NCBI GenBank assembly: GCA_903927265.1
Contig: CAIYMF010000071.1
Coordinates: 1 to 53,274, forward strand
DNA: 53,274 bases
Direction: 5' to 3'
Origin: an uncultured bacterium
Lineage (GTDB): Bacteria; Actinomycetota; Actinomycetes; S36-B12; CAIYMF01
This document shows positions 1 through 8,590 of this stretch, one piece after another (within the stretch, counting starts at the first letter, position 1; each line of letters starts with the position of its first letter). The position numbers were made by a program, and so were the translations under genes. Below the pieces are notes generated by a model, which made no database searches, was not told the DNA's origin, and saw only the letters and a list, made by a program, of their open reading frames with translations.

Positions 1-975
1 ATTGGCCCCCGCGAGTGGCGGGCCGTGCGCGCCCTCGACGGCACCCGCCGACTCGCCCGAACCCTCGCAGACTTTGCCGCTGAGGGCGGCGATGCACTCT
101 GGCTCGCGGCCATCATCAACGACTTGCATCAATGCGGAGCACTCGTTGATGCTGAACCCACTCTCGCAGCGCCCGAACCGCGAGCTGAACTTGCCCGCCT
201 CTCCCCCGAACTCGCCACCCTCTCGGCGCTTCACCCTGGGCGAGCACACGACATCATGCGCCGTCGCCGCGATGCCGAGGTCGTCGTGCGAGGCACCGGT
301 CGCGTGGGCGTAGGAATTGCCACCCTGCTCGCATCGGCCGGCATCGGCACCGTGCGCATCACCACGATCGCTGGCGACTGCCCCCGAGTACTGCCACGTA
401 CCATCAGCCCACTGGGACCCACAGCCGTCTCGCTGGGCGCACCCGCCAGATCCGCTGCCCGCGACACACTGTCTCGCGCCGCGTTTGCCGTACGAACCCG
501 GCGGTCAGGCAGTGGACGACGACCCGACCTTGTCGTGGTGTGTCCACCCCGCGTAGTGCCGCCGGACATCAGTGACACGCTCAGCACCGTTTCCTGGCCC
601 CATCTCACGGTCATCAGCGACGGTCCCACTGCACGCGTCGGCCCACTGGTGCTTCCTGGCCGCACTGCATGCCTTCGGTGTTTGGAACTGCACCGTGCCG
701 ATCGAGACCCTGCGTGGCCTGCGGTGCTCACTCAGGTGGCACATCACCGTGGAGCCCACCGCAGCGCCACCAACACCGTGTTGGGCACGCTGGCGGCCTC
801 GATGGCTGCCCTGCATGCTCTGCAGCTCCTTGACGGTCAAAGCAGCACCCTCCCGCCCAGCGCTGGCGCGATTCTGGAATTGCGGCTGCCCGAGTTGCAG
901 TGGCGTCGACGTACCTGGACGGCCCACCCGGACTGCGGATGCACCTGGTCGCCTGACCTCCGACCGGCAGCGTGA
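1..975 (+). CDS. ThiF/E1-like protein, 5' end outside the window
   Basis: The frame is open from base 1, so the gene starts before the window; the first internal start is GTG at 25. About 324 residues are visible. A Rossmann segment (VRGTGRVGVGIATLLASAG) lies near residue 95 after GTG 25, in the position of the E1/ThiF nucleotide-binding loop. A CLRC pair in the middle and a CGC near the C-terminus look like a zinc site. Proteins of this kind are annotated as ThiF-family or as leader-peptide-binding proteins of azole peptide pathways, but no precursor peptide or cyclodehydratase is nearby. The gene order (this, ABC1 kinase, uvrD2) is the conserved actinobacterial one around Rv3196. The lack of a classical adenylation arginine finger suggests it may not activate a carboxylate. 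Function unknown. Confidence 0.7.
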   Translation: MGPREWRAVRALDGTRRLARTLADFAAEGGDALWLAAIINDLHQCGALVDAEPTLAAPEPRAELARLSPELATLSALHPGRAHDIMRRRRDAEVVVRGTGRVGVGIATLLASAGIGTVRITTIAGDCPRVLPRTISPLGPTAVSLGAPARSAARDTLSRAAFAVRTRRSGSGRRPDLVVVCPPRVVPPDISDTLSTVSWPHLTVISDGPTARVGPLVLPGRTACLRCLELHRADRDPAWPAVLTQVAHHRGAHRSATNTVLGTLAASMAALHALQLLDGQSSTLPPSAGAILELRLPELQWRRRTWTAHPDCGCTWSPDLRPAA

Positions 976-1024
976 CACCACGCAATGTGCGGAACACACC
1001 TCGCGGGGCGACAATGGAGTCACC

Positions 1025-2341
1025 GTGAATGATCTACCCAAGAAGGCCCTGACCCGAAGCGCCCGCATGGCCGCGCTTCCGATCGGGTATGCCGGTCGCA
1101 CCGCTCTGGGAATGGGTAAGCGCATCGGCGGTAAGCCGGCCGAAGCGGTGGCTGCCGAGATTCAGGCCCGGACCGCAGAGCAGGTCTTCCGAACCCTCGG
1201 TGAACTCAAGGGCGGAGCCATGAAGGTCGGCCAGGCAATGAGCATCTTCGAAGCCGCCCTTCCCGAAGACATTGCCGGACCGTATCGAGCCACGCTCACT
1301 CGGCTCCAAGACTCCGCCCCACCGTTGCCCGCCGGAACTGTGCATCGAGTACTCGCGGAGGAACTCGGAATCGACTGGCGCGATCGATTCACCCACTTCG
1401 ATGGCACTCCCGCGGCCGCCGCCTCGATCGGTCAGGTTCACCGGGCCACCTGGCGCGACGGACGAGATGTGGCGGTCAAGATTCAGTACCCCGGCGCTGG
1501 CAAAGCGCTCATGTCCGACTTGAACAACGCACAGCGACTCGCGCGTCTTTTCGCTGGCTTGTCGCCCGGCCTCGATATCAAACCACTCATCGCCGAACTC
1601 AAGGCGCGCGTGCTCGACGAACTTGATTACCTCGCCGAGAGCGAGTCGCAGCGCACTTTTGCCATCGCATTCGACGATGACGAGGATTTTGTCGTACCCC
1701 ACGTGCTGGCAGCGGCGCCCCATGTGATTGTCACTGAGTGGATGGAAGGTCGCCCCCTTTCACAGGTGATTACCTCCGGCAAGCGGGCCGAACGCAACCG
1801 GGCCGGCCTGCTCTACCAACGTTTCCTACTTTCCGGGCCAGCTCGTGCCGGTCTGTTGCATGCCGACCCTCACCCCGGAAACTTCCGAATCACTCCTGAT
1901 GGGCGTCTGGGAGTACTTGATTTCGGTGCAGTCGCGCACCTTCCCGACGGGCTGCCGCCACAAATGGGGCGCCTGCTGCGCATCGCGATGACCGGTGACG
2001 CCCAGACCGTGGCCGAAGGACTGCGCGTTGAGGGATTCCTCAAGCCAGGTGTGAATATCGACGCTCAGTCGCTGCTCGATTTCCTCGACCCCTTCGTTGA
2101 GCCTGCCCGACACGCGCATTTCCGCTACTCGCGCGAATGGTTGCAGGGCCAATTCCGTCGCATCAACGATCCAACAAACCCCGACTTCGCCATCGGACTT
2201 AAACTCAACCTGCCGCCGTCGTACCTGCTGATTCATCGCGTGTGGCTCGGCAGCGTGGGCGTACTGTGCCAACTCGATGCCGATATCCCGGCCCGAGGCG
2301 AACTTGAGCGCTGGGTACCAGGTTTCAGCGACGGCGCGTAA
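1025..2341 (+). CDS. ABC1/UbiB-family atypical protein kinase
   Basis: 438 residues, starting at GTG 1025 because GGAG lies 5 bases upstream; the reading frame extends further upstream but only over the ThiF-like gene. The UbiB signature is complete: KVGQ at residues 67-70, an alanine-rich nucleotide loop (AAAASIGQVH), the lysine in VAVKIQYP, HADPHPGNF at 279-287 and DFG at 299-301. Members of this family are atypical kinases or ATPases that act on membrane lipid and isoprenoid metabolism; the substrate of actinobacterial members is not known. It is the equivalent of Rv3197 by position. It ends 6 bases before the end of the convergent uvrD2 gene. No membrane segment is evident. Confidence 0.9.
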   Translation: MNDLPKKALTRSARMAALPIGYAGRTALGMGKRIGGKPAEAVAAEIQARTAEQVFRTLGELKGGAMKVGQAMSIFEAALPEDIAGPYRATLTRLQDSAPPLPAGTVHRVLAEELGIDWRDRFTHFDGTPAAAASIGQVHRATWRDGRDVAVKIQYPGAGKALMSDLNNAQRLARLFAGLSPGLDIKPLIAELKARVLDELDYLAESESQRTFAIAFDDDEDFVVPHVLAAAPHVIVTEWMEGRPLSQVITSGKRAERNRAGLLYQRFLLSGPARAGLLHADPHPGNFRITPDGRLGVLDFGAVAHLPDGLPPQMGRLLRIAMTGDAQTVAEGLRVEGFLKPGVNIDAQSLLDFLDPFVEPARHAHFRYSREWLQGQFRRINDPTNPDFAIGLKLNLPPSYLLIHRVWLGSVGVLCQLDADIPARGELERWVPGFSDGA

Positions 2342-2347
2342 CGAACG

Positions 2348-4456
2348 TCACTCGTCGACATGAAGTAACTCAAGCAAGACCGCACCGTACTCGTCGAGTT
2401 TGGTTCGACCGATACCCGGAATCTGACGCAGGCCTTCGTCATCGGTGGGACGACGCTCGGCCAGAGCCATCAGCGTGGCATCGGTGAACACCACATAAGC
2501 CGGCACCGAGCGACGCTTTGCCTCCGCTGAGCGCCAGTCACGCAAGCGTTCGAACAGCGCCTCATCGACATCTGCCGGACATGCTCGGCATCGGCCCATC
2601 GTGCGCTCGGGACCGGTGACCAGCGACTTTCCGCACACCCGACACCGAGCCGGGGGTGTACGACGACGCTCACCCCGCGGCTGTCCGCCGGGGATGACGA
2701 GCGGTTCGGATGCTCCGCCTGCGCTGGGCAATTCGTCAAGGAACCGCGACCGCGTGCGCGAACCCCAGGCGCTCGAACCGCGCGCACGTGACCAACTGAG
2801 CGTCAGATGTTCGCGGGCTCGAGTGATGCCGACATACAGCAGTCGACGCTCTTCCTCGATCGACGTCGGAGTGGTGGCGTGCACGATGGGCAACGAACCC
2901 TCGACAAGCCCCACAAGGAACACCGCCTGCCACTCAAGTCCTTTGGCAGCGTGCAACGACGACAGGGTGACCGCTTCCGCATCGGGCACATGCTGCGCCG
3001 TCGATCTCTCATCTAGTTCGGTGATGAGAGAGCCCAGATTCGAGTCAGGCTCACGTTGAGCAAGGTCGGACGCCAGCGTCACCAGTCGCGACACGTTCGC
3101 CCACGCCTCGACAACCGCGCCCGTTCCGGACGGACGTTCGGCAGTGTGCCCCATGGAGGACAGAATTGCTCGCACTTGCTCGGGCAACGGGGCCTGGGAG
3201 TTTGCCTCATCCGATCGCGCGGCACCGCGCAACAGCGTGATGGCACGTCGCACTTCGGCCCGATCAAAGAAGCGTTCGGAACCGGTCAACACGGTCGCGA
3301 TACCGAGCCGACCCAAGGCCTCTTCAATTGGTTCAGACTGCGCATTGACGCGGTAGAGAACCGCAATTTCACGTGGCGGCAGACCCCCGGCGATGAGGAC
3401 TGCGATGTCGCGCGCGACAGCGGTCGCTTCGGCGTCTTCGTTGGCGTACTCGTTGACCTTGGGTTTAGGCCCCGCTGGTTGTTCGGACCGCAATACCAAT
3501 CGTGAGGTGCCCATCTCAGGTGAAGCAGCGATGACACGATTGGCCAGGTCGACGATCTGGGGCGAGCAACGATACGAACGCACGAGGCGCACTTCGGTGG
3601 CGTTGGGCCAGTTCGTACGAAAGCCCTCGAGGTATTCGGGAGATGCGCCGGCGAAGGTGTAAATAGTCTGCGCCGCGTCGCCCACCACGCACAGGTCATC
3701 ACGATCGCCGAGCCACAGCGACAGCAACCGCATCTGCAGCGGATTAACATCTTGAAACTCATCGACGGTGAACCAGCGATAGCGATCGCGCACTTCATCA
3801 GCGATTGCGGGACTGTCGTCGAGCATGCCGACCGTCAGGCGCAGCACGTCGTCGAAATCCATCAGCCCTTCACGTGACAACAGCCGCTCATAGTCTGTGA
3901 TCACTGCGGCCACCTGCTCGCGCGTCGCCGAGCCGGGCGGCTGACGTCCGATCAGAGCGGCCGCCTCGACGTACTGCTCAGAATGTAAGTTGCGCGCCTT
4001 CGCCCACTCAATTTCACTCGCGAGGTCGCGCACCATGGCGGCATCTGTGGGCAGTGAGAGCCCCGCGGCAACGATCGCCACCTGCCGTGCCTTACTCGGC
4101 AGAATCTCCGGCAGCGGCCCGCCCACCGCCCGACCCCAAAAATGCTTGAGCTGTGCCAACGCCGCCGCATGGAAGGTGCGCGCAGTGACATCGGTACCAA
4201 GGGCGCGCAACCGTCCCCGCATTTCGCCGGCAGCGCGCGCGGTGAACGTGACCGCCAGCGTGCGCCTCGGGTCGTGCAGACCAGTGGCAACCCCGTGCGC
4301 GATGCGGTGCGTGATCGCTCGGGTCTTTCCGGTGCCGGCGCCGGCCAAAATGACCACCGGACCGTGCAACGCCTCGGCAGCCGCCCGCTGCTCGGGGTCG
4401 AGTCCGTCAAGAATCTGTTCCGGGGTCACTCCGGCATCCTCGCATCGATCACCCAC
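2348..4456 (-). CDS. uvrD2: UvrD2-type superfamily I DNA helicase with HRDC domain
   Basis: 702 residues from GTG 4456; GTG 4429 (VTPEQ) is an alternative start. A Q motif (Q23), Walker A GAGTGKT (39-45) and VDEFQD (231-236) show a 3'-5' UvrD/Rep helicase. The family-defining C-terminal part is present: a tetracysteine zinc module (C605, C608, C623, C626) followed by an HRDC domain from about 632 to the end. M. tuberculosis UvrD2 has the same length and layout and is essential there. The GTG lies 23 bases from the divergent mrx1 start, so the two promoters must overlap. Acts in cytoplasmic DNA repair or replication. Confidence 0.95.
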   Translation of the reverse strand: MGDRCEDAGVTPEQILDGLDPEQRAAAEALHGPVVILAGAGTGKTRAITHRIAHGVATGLHDPRRTLAVTFTARAAGEMRGRLRALGTDVTARTFHAAALAQLKHFWGRAVGGPLPEILPSKARQVAIVAAGLSLPTDAAMVRDLASEIEWAKARNLHSEQYVEAAALIGRQPPGSATREQVAAVITDYERLLSREGLMDFDDVLRLTVGMLDDSPAIADEVRDRYRWFTVDEFQDVNPLQMRLLSLWLGDRDDLCVVGDAAQTIYTFAGASPEYLEGFRTNWPNATEVRLVRSYRCSPQIVDLANRVIAASPEMGTSRLVLRSEQPAGPKPKVNEYANEDAEATAVARDIAVLIAGGLPPREIAVLYRVNAQSEPIEEALGRLGIATVLTGSERFFDRAEVRRAITLLRGAARSDEANSQAPLPEQVRAILSSMGHTAERPSGTGAVVEAWANVSRLVTLASDLAQREPDSNLGSLITELDERSTAQHVPDAEAVTLSSLHAAKGLEWQAVFLVGLVEGSLPIVHATTPTSIEEERRLLYVGITRAREHLTLSWSRARGSSAWGSRTRSRFLDELPSAGGASEPLVIPGGQPRGERRRTPPARCRVCGKSLVTGPERTMGRCRACPADVDEALFERLRDWRSAEAKRRSVPAYVVFTDATLMALAERRPTDDEGLRQIPGIGRTKLDEYGAVLLELLHVDE

Positions 4457-4467
4457 GCTGTGGCGGG

Positions 4468-4473
4468 TACGGT
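4468..4473 (+). promoter_or_regulatory. -10 box of leaderless mrx1
   Basis: TACGGT followed by six bases and the ATG of mrx1 at 4480. It fits TANNNT at the spacing that puts the transcription start on the start codon. No -35 consensus seen. Confidence 0.6.
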
Positions 4474-4479
4474 GGGCCC

Positions 4480-4725
4480 ATGGCTCAGGTGACGATGTAC
4501 TCCACTGTGTGGTGCGGCTACTGCCAGCGTCTGAAGGCTCAGATGGGTCGCGCCGGCATTGAGTACGACGAGGTCGACATCGAACATGACGAGGCTGCGG
4601 CTCTGTTCGTTGAGACAGTCAACGGCGGAAGCCGCACGGTCCCCACGCTCGTGTTCCCCGATGGGACGGCGATGACGAACCCGTCTCTCAAGCAGGTTTC
4701 CGAGAAGGTAGGAGCAGTCGGCTGA
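4480..4725 (+). CDS. mrx1: Mycoredoxin, mycothiol-dependent glutaredoxin-like protein
   Basis: 81 residues, a single thioredoxin fold. The active site is WCGYC (C12, C15), typical of mycoredoxin-1, which reduces mycothiol-protein mixed disulfides; the cis-proline loop TVPT is at 53-56. It is the positional equivalent of Rv3198A. The ATG at 4480 has no Shine-Dalgarno sequence but has TACGGT ending 7 bases upstream, which fits a leaderless mRNA. Its presence implies that the organism makes mycothiol. It overlaps or abuts nudC downstream, depending on the nudC start. Confidence 0.93.
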   Translation: MAQVTMYSTVWCGYCQRLKAQMGRAGIEYDEVDIEHDEAAALFVETVNGGSRTVPTLVFPDGTAMTNPSLKQVSEKVGAVG

Positions 4726-4760
4726 GCGTCGAAATCGACCGCAGCCTGCTGCGCGACCTG

Positions 4761-5672
4761 ATGCTGGGCCGCGCCACGCTCGATCGCGCTGCGCACGTGC
4801 GAACCGACCCAGAGCAGCTCGATGCGCTCTGGGCTGATCCGGCCAGCCAGGTCCTGCTCATCGATGACGGACGACTTCCCGTTGTCGACGGCGAACGACC
4901 TCACCTGACCTTGGTATCGCCAGCTGACATCCAGTCAGCAGGTGCGTCCGAGCGACACCTGCTCGGCCTTGGCGATGACGGCCGCGCGGTCTTCATGGTC
5001 AGGCTCGCCGAAACGGCCGATGCGCCCGCGGGTTCAAGCTGGACGGGCCTGCGTGAAGTCGGCGTCGCCCTCGACGACCGCGACGCCGGTATCGCCGTCA
5101 CCGCCGTCGCCCTCGCGAATTGGCATGCCAGCCACCCGCACTGTGCCCGATGCGGCCAGCCCACGGTGATCGCCGAAGGCGGCTGGGTACGACAATGCCC
5201 CGACGACGGCAGCGAGCACTACCCCCGCACCGATCCGGCGGTGATCATGCTGGTGCGCGATGAAGACGACCGCGCGCTGCTTGGTCATCAATCGGTCTGG
5301 CAGGACGGCTGGTTCTCGACTCTGGCAGGTTTCGTCGAACCGGGCGAAACGGCGGAGGCTGCCGTACGGCGCGAGGTACTCGAAGAATCCGGAATCCTGG
5401 TGGGCTCCGATCCCGACGACGTTGTCTATCTCGGCAGCCAACCGTGGCCTTTCCCCTCGTCACTGATGCTCGGGTTCCATGCCCGTGCCGCGGCCGGCAC
5501 CATCATCGTCGATGGTGTTGAACTGGCCGAAGCCCGATGGTTTAGCCGCGACGAACTTCTGGCCGCCTGCACTGACGGGTCAGTACGCATCCCATCGCCC
5601 ATTTCCATCGCCCGACGACTCATCGAGCGGTGGTACGGCGAGCCACTTCCCGGTTCATGGTCACGGCCATGA
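4761..5672 (+). CDS. nudC: NADH pyrophosphatase / RNA deNADding NUDIX hydrolase
   Basis: 303 residues from ATG 4761. It has the NudC order: N-terminal domain with DRAAHVRTDP, zinc ribbon beginning CARCG, then a NUDIX box (GFVEPGETAEAAVRREVLEESG) and the NudC-specific SQPWPFP motif. It hydrolyses NAD(H) to NMN(H) and AMP and, in studied members, removes NAD caps from RNA. The ribbon has three cysteines; the fourth position seems to be taken by the histidine in DGSEHYPR. ATG 4761 has no ribosome binding site and falls only eight residues before the conserved DRAAHVRTDP. The open frame upstream contains AGGAG (4710-4714) seven bases before an in-frame CTG at 4722 that overlaps the mrx1 stop, so the true N-terminus may be 13 residues longer. 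Confidence 0.92.
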   Translation: MLGRATLDRAAHVRTDPEQLDALWADPASQVLLIDDGRLPVVDGERPHLTLVSPADIQSAGASERHLLGLGDDGRAVFMVRLAETADAPAGSSWTGLREVGVALDDRDAGIAVTAVALANWHASHPHCARCGQPTVIAEGGWVRQCPDDGSEHYPRTDPAVIMLVRDEDDRALLGHQSVWQDGWFSTLAGFVEPGETAEAAVRREVLEESGILVGSDPDDVVYLGSQPWPFPSSLMLGFHARAAAGTIIVDGVELAEARWFSRDELLAACTDGSVRIPSPISIARRLIERWYGEPLPGSWSRP

Positions 5673-5714
5673 CACTGGATTCATGCCTGACAGCGAACGG
5701 TTGGATGTAACGCG

Positions 5715-6929
5715 ATGAACGTGTTCATTCGACAACTCACCGGGGTGCGTTTCATTGCCGCTTTCTGGGTGTTGATGTATCACTTCCAAGCGCCGCTTGC
5801 CACGATGGGACTGCTCGTTCCCGTTGTGTCCGACGTGTTGCGCGTCGGACGCCTTGGCGTTGACCTGTTCTTCGCGCTCTCCGGATTCATTCTCACCTAC
5901 ACCTACCTCCGCAAGCTCGGTCCGTCATTCGGGGGGCGCGCCGCCGGAACCTTCCTGTGGTTACGTCTGGCTCGCATCTGGCCGGTGCACTTCGTCATGC
6001 TCAATGTGGCCGGACTCGCAGTGATTGCGCAGTCGAAGGTGACGGGAAGCTCGTTGGCCCGCGACTGGCTCAACCCCATCGACTACCTCAAAAACGTGCT
6101 GCTCATTCAGGAGTGGGGACCAAACCCGCAACGTGGTTGGAACTTCGTGGCGTGGTCGCTGTCGATGGAATGGTTGGCGTACCTGCTGTTTCCGCTACTC
6201 ATTTTGATTCTTTGGCGCGTGCACGAGAAAGTTCCCACCGGTTGGCTTGCGGTGATCTGGGTGGCAGTTTTGGTACCTCTCTTGGTGTACGGAACCGGAC
6301 ACAGCGACCCGTACTACACCGACAATTGGGGTTCGACGTACCGCATTCTCACCGAGTTCACCGCCGGTGCCATCACCTACTTGATCGTCGCGCGATTGAT
6401 ACCCGCCGACGGAAGTGATCCGAAAGCGCGCGTGCAGAAACTGGCGACGACGTTGTCAATCGCGTGCCCGACCATCGTTGTACTGGGCTGCATCGTCCTC
6501 AACCGCGTTGCCACATTCCAGCCACCGCTTCCCGAGAACGTCAGCGCCGACGCGGAAGCGTTACCGCCCTACTACCACCTGTGGCTTGTCCCGTTCCTGA
6601 TTGTGTGGATCGGCGCACTCGCCCTCTCACGTACCGGGCTCGCGAAGTTCCTCTCGACCGATCGGCTCGTACTGGGCGGATTCATTTCGTACTCGCTCTA
6701 CATGACCCATCTGGTCTGGTACGGCTTGTGGCGAGCGGGGATGAAAGCCGTGGGCATCAACGGCGGCCTGCTCTACGCGGTGGGATTCATCGCACTCGTT
6801 GTCGGAGCGATCCTCATCGCGTGGGCAATGTGGAAGTGGGTTGAGGAGCCCGCACGCGAGTGGATGCGCTCGAAGGTGGGGGTGCCCACGAAGCCGGCCG
6901 GCGAAGCCGTGGAACCCAAGCCGCTGTGA
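5715..6929 (+). CDS. Acyltransferase-3 (OafA/YrhL-like) membrane O-acyltransferase
   Basis: 404 residues with about ten hydrophobic segments. The N-terminus has the family pattern: LTGVRFIAAFWVLMYHF, with the conserved arginine and the catalytic-type histidine at about 23, then RLGVDLFFALSGFIL. These integral membrane enzymes transfer acetyl or other acyl groups to sugars, peptidoglycan or lipids on the outer face. The last codon overlaps the GTG of the next gene (GTGA), so the two are co-translated. Together with the downstream phosphatase-fold protein and sugar-type O-methyltransferase it suggests a small surface-modification locus; the acceptor is unknown. The M. tuberculosis order has other genes at this place. 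Confidence 0.85.
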   Translation: MNVFIRQLTGVRFIAAFWVLMYHFQAPLATMGLLVPVVSDVLRVGRLGVDLFFALSGFILTYTYLRKLGPSFGGRAAGTFLWLRLARIWPVHFVMLNVAGLAVIAQSKVTGSSLARDWLNPIDYLKNVLLIQEWGPNPQRGWNFVAWSLSMEWLAYLLFPLLILILWRVHEKVPTGWLAVIWVAVLVPLLVYGTGHSDPYYTDNWGSTYRILTEFTAGAITYLIVARLIPADGSDPKARVQKLATTLSIACPTIVVLGCIVLNRVATFQPPLPENVSADAEALPPYYHLWLVPFLIVWIGALALSRTGLAKFLSTDRLVLGGFISYSLYMTHLVWYGLWRAGMKAVGINGGLLYAVGFIALVVGAILIAWAMWKWVEEPAREWMRSKVGVPTKPAGEAVEPKPL

Positions 6930-7816
6930 TCGAGTCACACCGCCTTCGGCTGGCCACGTTTAATCTTCTGCACGGAGTGCCCGTCGTGGGCGCCGACGCC
7001 GCGTCCCTGCGCCCCACCCTTGATGCCAACGGCCGCCCGATCGGTCCACCGCCCGTACTCGACGATGACGCACTTCGCGACTCGGTACGCCAACTCAATG
7101 CCGACATTCTGGGACTTCAAGAGGTTGATGTTCATCAACCTCGCAGCGGCCACCAACACCAAGTTCAACTGATCGCACACGAAACCGGAGCGCCGTGGTG
7201 GCGCTTTGCACCCGCCGTGCGCGGCACGCCAGGGGTTGAACGCGAATGGCACCCGGCCGACCACACCGATCACCGCACTCATGACGATGACGTGCACGAT
7301 GAAGGGCCTCGCTACGGAATTGGGCTGGTATCGAAATGGCCGGTTCTCGAGTGGCACGCCACGGTGTTCGACGCCGCTCCGTGGTCACTTCCTTTGCTTA
7401 TCCCCTCGTCACCTCGACCGCGCATTATTCGCGTGCCCGACGAGCCGCGGGTCGCTCTGGCGGCGGTGATCGATACACCGGCCGGCCGCCTCACCGTCGC
7501 AACCACGCACCTGTCGTTTGTACCCGGGTACAACGTGCGGCAACTGCGGCGTCTGCGCGCGTGGCTCACCCCGATGCCGCGGCCTCTGATTCTGATGGGC
7601 GATTTCAATCTGCCCGGCTCGCTTCCCCGCCGCATCACCGGATTCACCTCGTTGATCGATGCGCCGACCTATCCTTCGAATCGACCGCGAGCACAACTGG
7701 ACCACCTCATGGCTGACGGACTGAGCCACAGTGCGGTCGCCGGAGCGCGCAGCGAGGTGCTGGCACTTCCCGTGAGTGATCACTGCGCTGTGGCCGTCGA
7801 CCTGACGTTGCCGTAG
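6926..7816 (+). CDS. Endonuclease/exonuclease/phosphatase-fold hydrolase
   Basis: 296 residues from GTG 6926, which overlaps the acyltransferase stop by 4 bases. The EEP metal-dependent fold is shown by ATFNLLHG (N13), LQEVD (E66), the catalytic GDFN, LDHLM and the final SDH. No signal peptide is seen, so it is probably cytoplasmic. The family covers nucleases, inositol phosphatases and sphingomyelinases, and the sequence alone does not decide which. Residues of about 107-125 form an unusual His/Asp-rich insertion (ADHTDHRTHDDDVHDEG) not part of the core fold. Convergent with the following methyltransferase, 12 bases apart. Confidence 0.8.
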   Translation: MIESHRLRLATFNLLHGVPVVGADAASLRPTLDANGRPIGPPPVLDDDALRDSVRQLNADILGLQEVDVHQPRSGHQHQVQLIAHETGAPWWRFAPAVRGTPGVEREWHPADHTDHRTHDDDVHDEGPRYGIGLVSKWPVLEWHATVFDAAPWSLPLLIPSSPRPRIIRVPDEPRVALAAVIDTPAGRLTVATTHLSFVPGYNVRQLRRLRAWLTPMPRPLILMGDFNLPGSLPRRITGFTSLIDAPTYPSNRPRAQLDHLMADGLSHSAVAGARSEVLALPVSDHCAVAVDLTLP

Positions 7817-7828
7817 TCGACGTACTCG

Positions 7829-8518
7829 TCAGCCCAGCGCCTTCTGAACGAATACCAGCGATGGCAACACCGTGAGTGAGGCGAATTTCGACAGGCGTCG
7901 TGGCACCGAAGGGTGCGCTCCTAGGGTGAGATCACCGGCCCCCTGCTCATCGACGAGTTCCTTGACAAAGCCCACCATGCCGAAATCGTGGCTTGGCACG
8001 CGGTTGTCGCCCGTGACGACACGTGATCGCAACGGGTCGAAAACCACCGACTCGCTCACCGCTTTACCGTCGGGCCAGTTGTCCCAGTAACCGGTACCCC
8101 AGTCCTCGACGACGTACCAGCCACCAGGCTTGAGGTGGTGCTCGAACAGATGCCAAAAAGCCACTCTGGCAAGAACTCCGACATGAGCACCGTCGTCGAT
8201 GATGAGGTCAAAGCCGTTGGGAGCATGCACCTGCGCGACCTGATCGAGAAAATCAGGATCGGCTTGACTGCCCTGGAATAACTGAATTCGTTCGCCGAGA
8301 TCGAGTTGGGTCAGCGGCAGGATATCGATGCCTGTCACCTGCGCGCGCGGAAAATAGTCGCGCCACAGTTGCAGTGATCCACCCCGGTTGATCCCAATCT
8401 CGAGGAGCAACAACTCGTGGTCGACGAGCGGCGCGAACATGCGATCGTACGAGTGCAGATAGCCATTGGCGATCTTGTCGGTGTCGTACATCGACAAATC
8501 AAGTTCAGTACTTCTCAT
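7829..8518 (-). CDS. Class I SAM methyltransferase, macrolide/rhamnosyl sugar O-methyltransferase type
   Basis: 229 residues. The N-terminus (YDTDKIANGYLHSYDRMF) and the SAM motif LLEIGINRGGSLQLWRDYFP are typical of the MycE/ElmM-like metal-dependent O-methyltransferases that methylate deoxysugars. IIDDGAH holds the acidic pair that binds metal in that family. The VVEDWGTGYW segment completes the core. It may methylate a sugar of a surface glycan, which agrees with the neighbouring acyltransferase, but no glycosyltransferase is in the window. Minus-strand gene standing alone, with 72 bases to the end of adnB. GGGGG ahead of the ATG may serve as ribosome binding site. Confidence 0.78.
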   Translation of the reverse strand: MRSTELDLSMYDTDKIANGYLHSYDRMFAPLVDHELLLLEIGINRGGSLQLWRDYFPRAQVTGIDILPLTQLDLGERIQLFQGSQADPDFLDQVAQVHAPNGFDLIIDDGAHVGVLARVAFWHLFEHHLKPGGWYVVEDWGTGYWDNWPDGKAVSESVVFDPLRSRVVTGDNRVPSHDFGMVGFVKELVDEQGAGDLTLGAHPSVPRRLSKFASLTVLPSLVFVQKALG

Positions 8519-8590
8519 CGCTAACCCCCGCTACCGATCAGTTGGCTTGCTCAGAACCGTACCTTGAGCGGCAACACCGCGCGACCTTCA

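Noticed and set aside
1..975. Azole-peptide (TOMM) biosynthesis cluster suggested by the ThiF-like gene
   Set aside because: No precursor peptide, cyclodehydratase or dehydrogenase is nearby, and the neighbours are conserved housekeeping genes.
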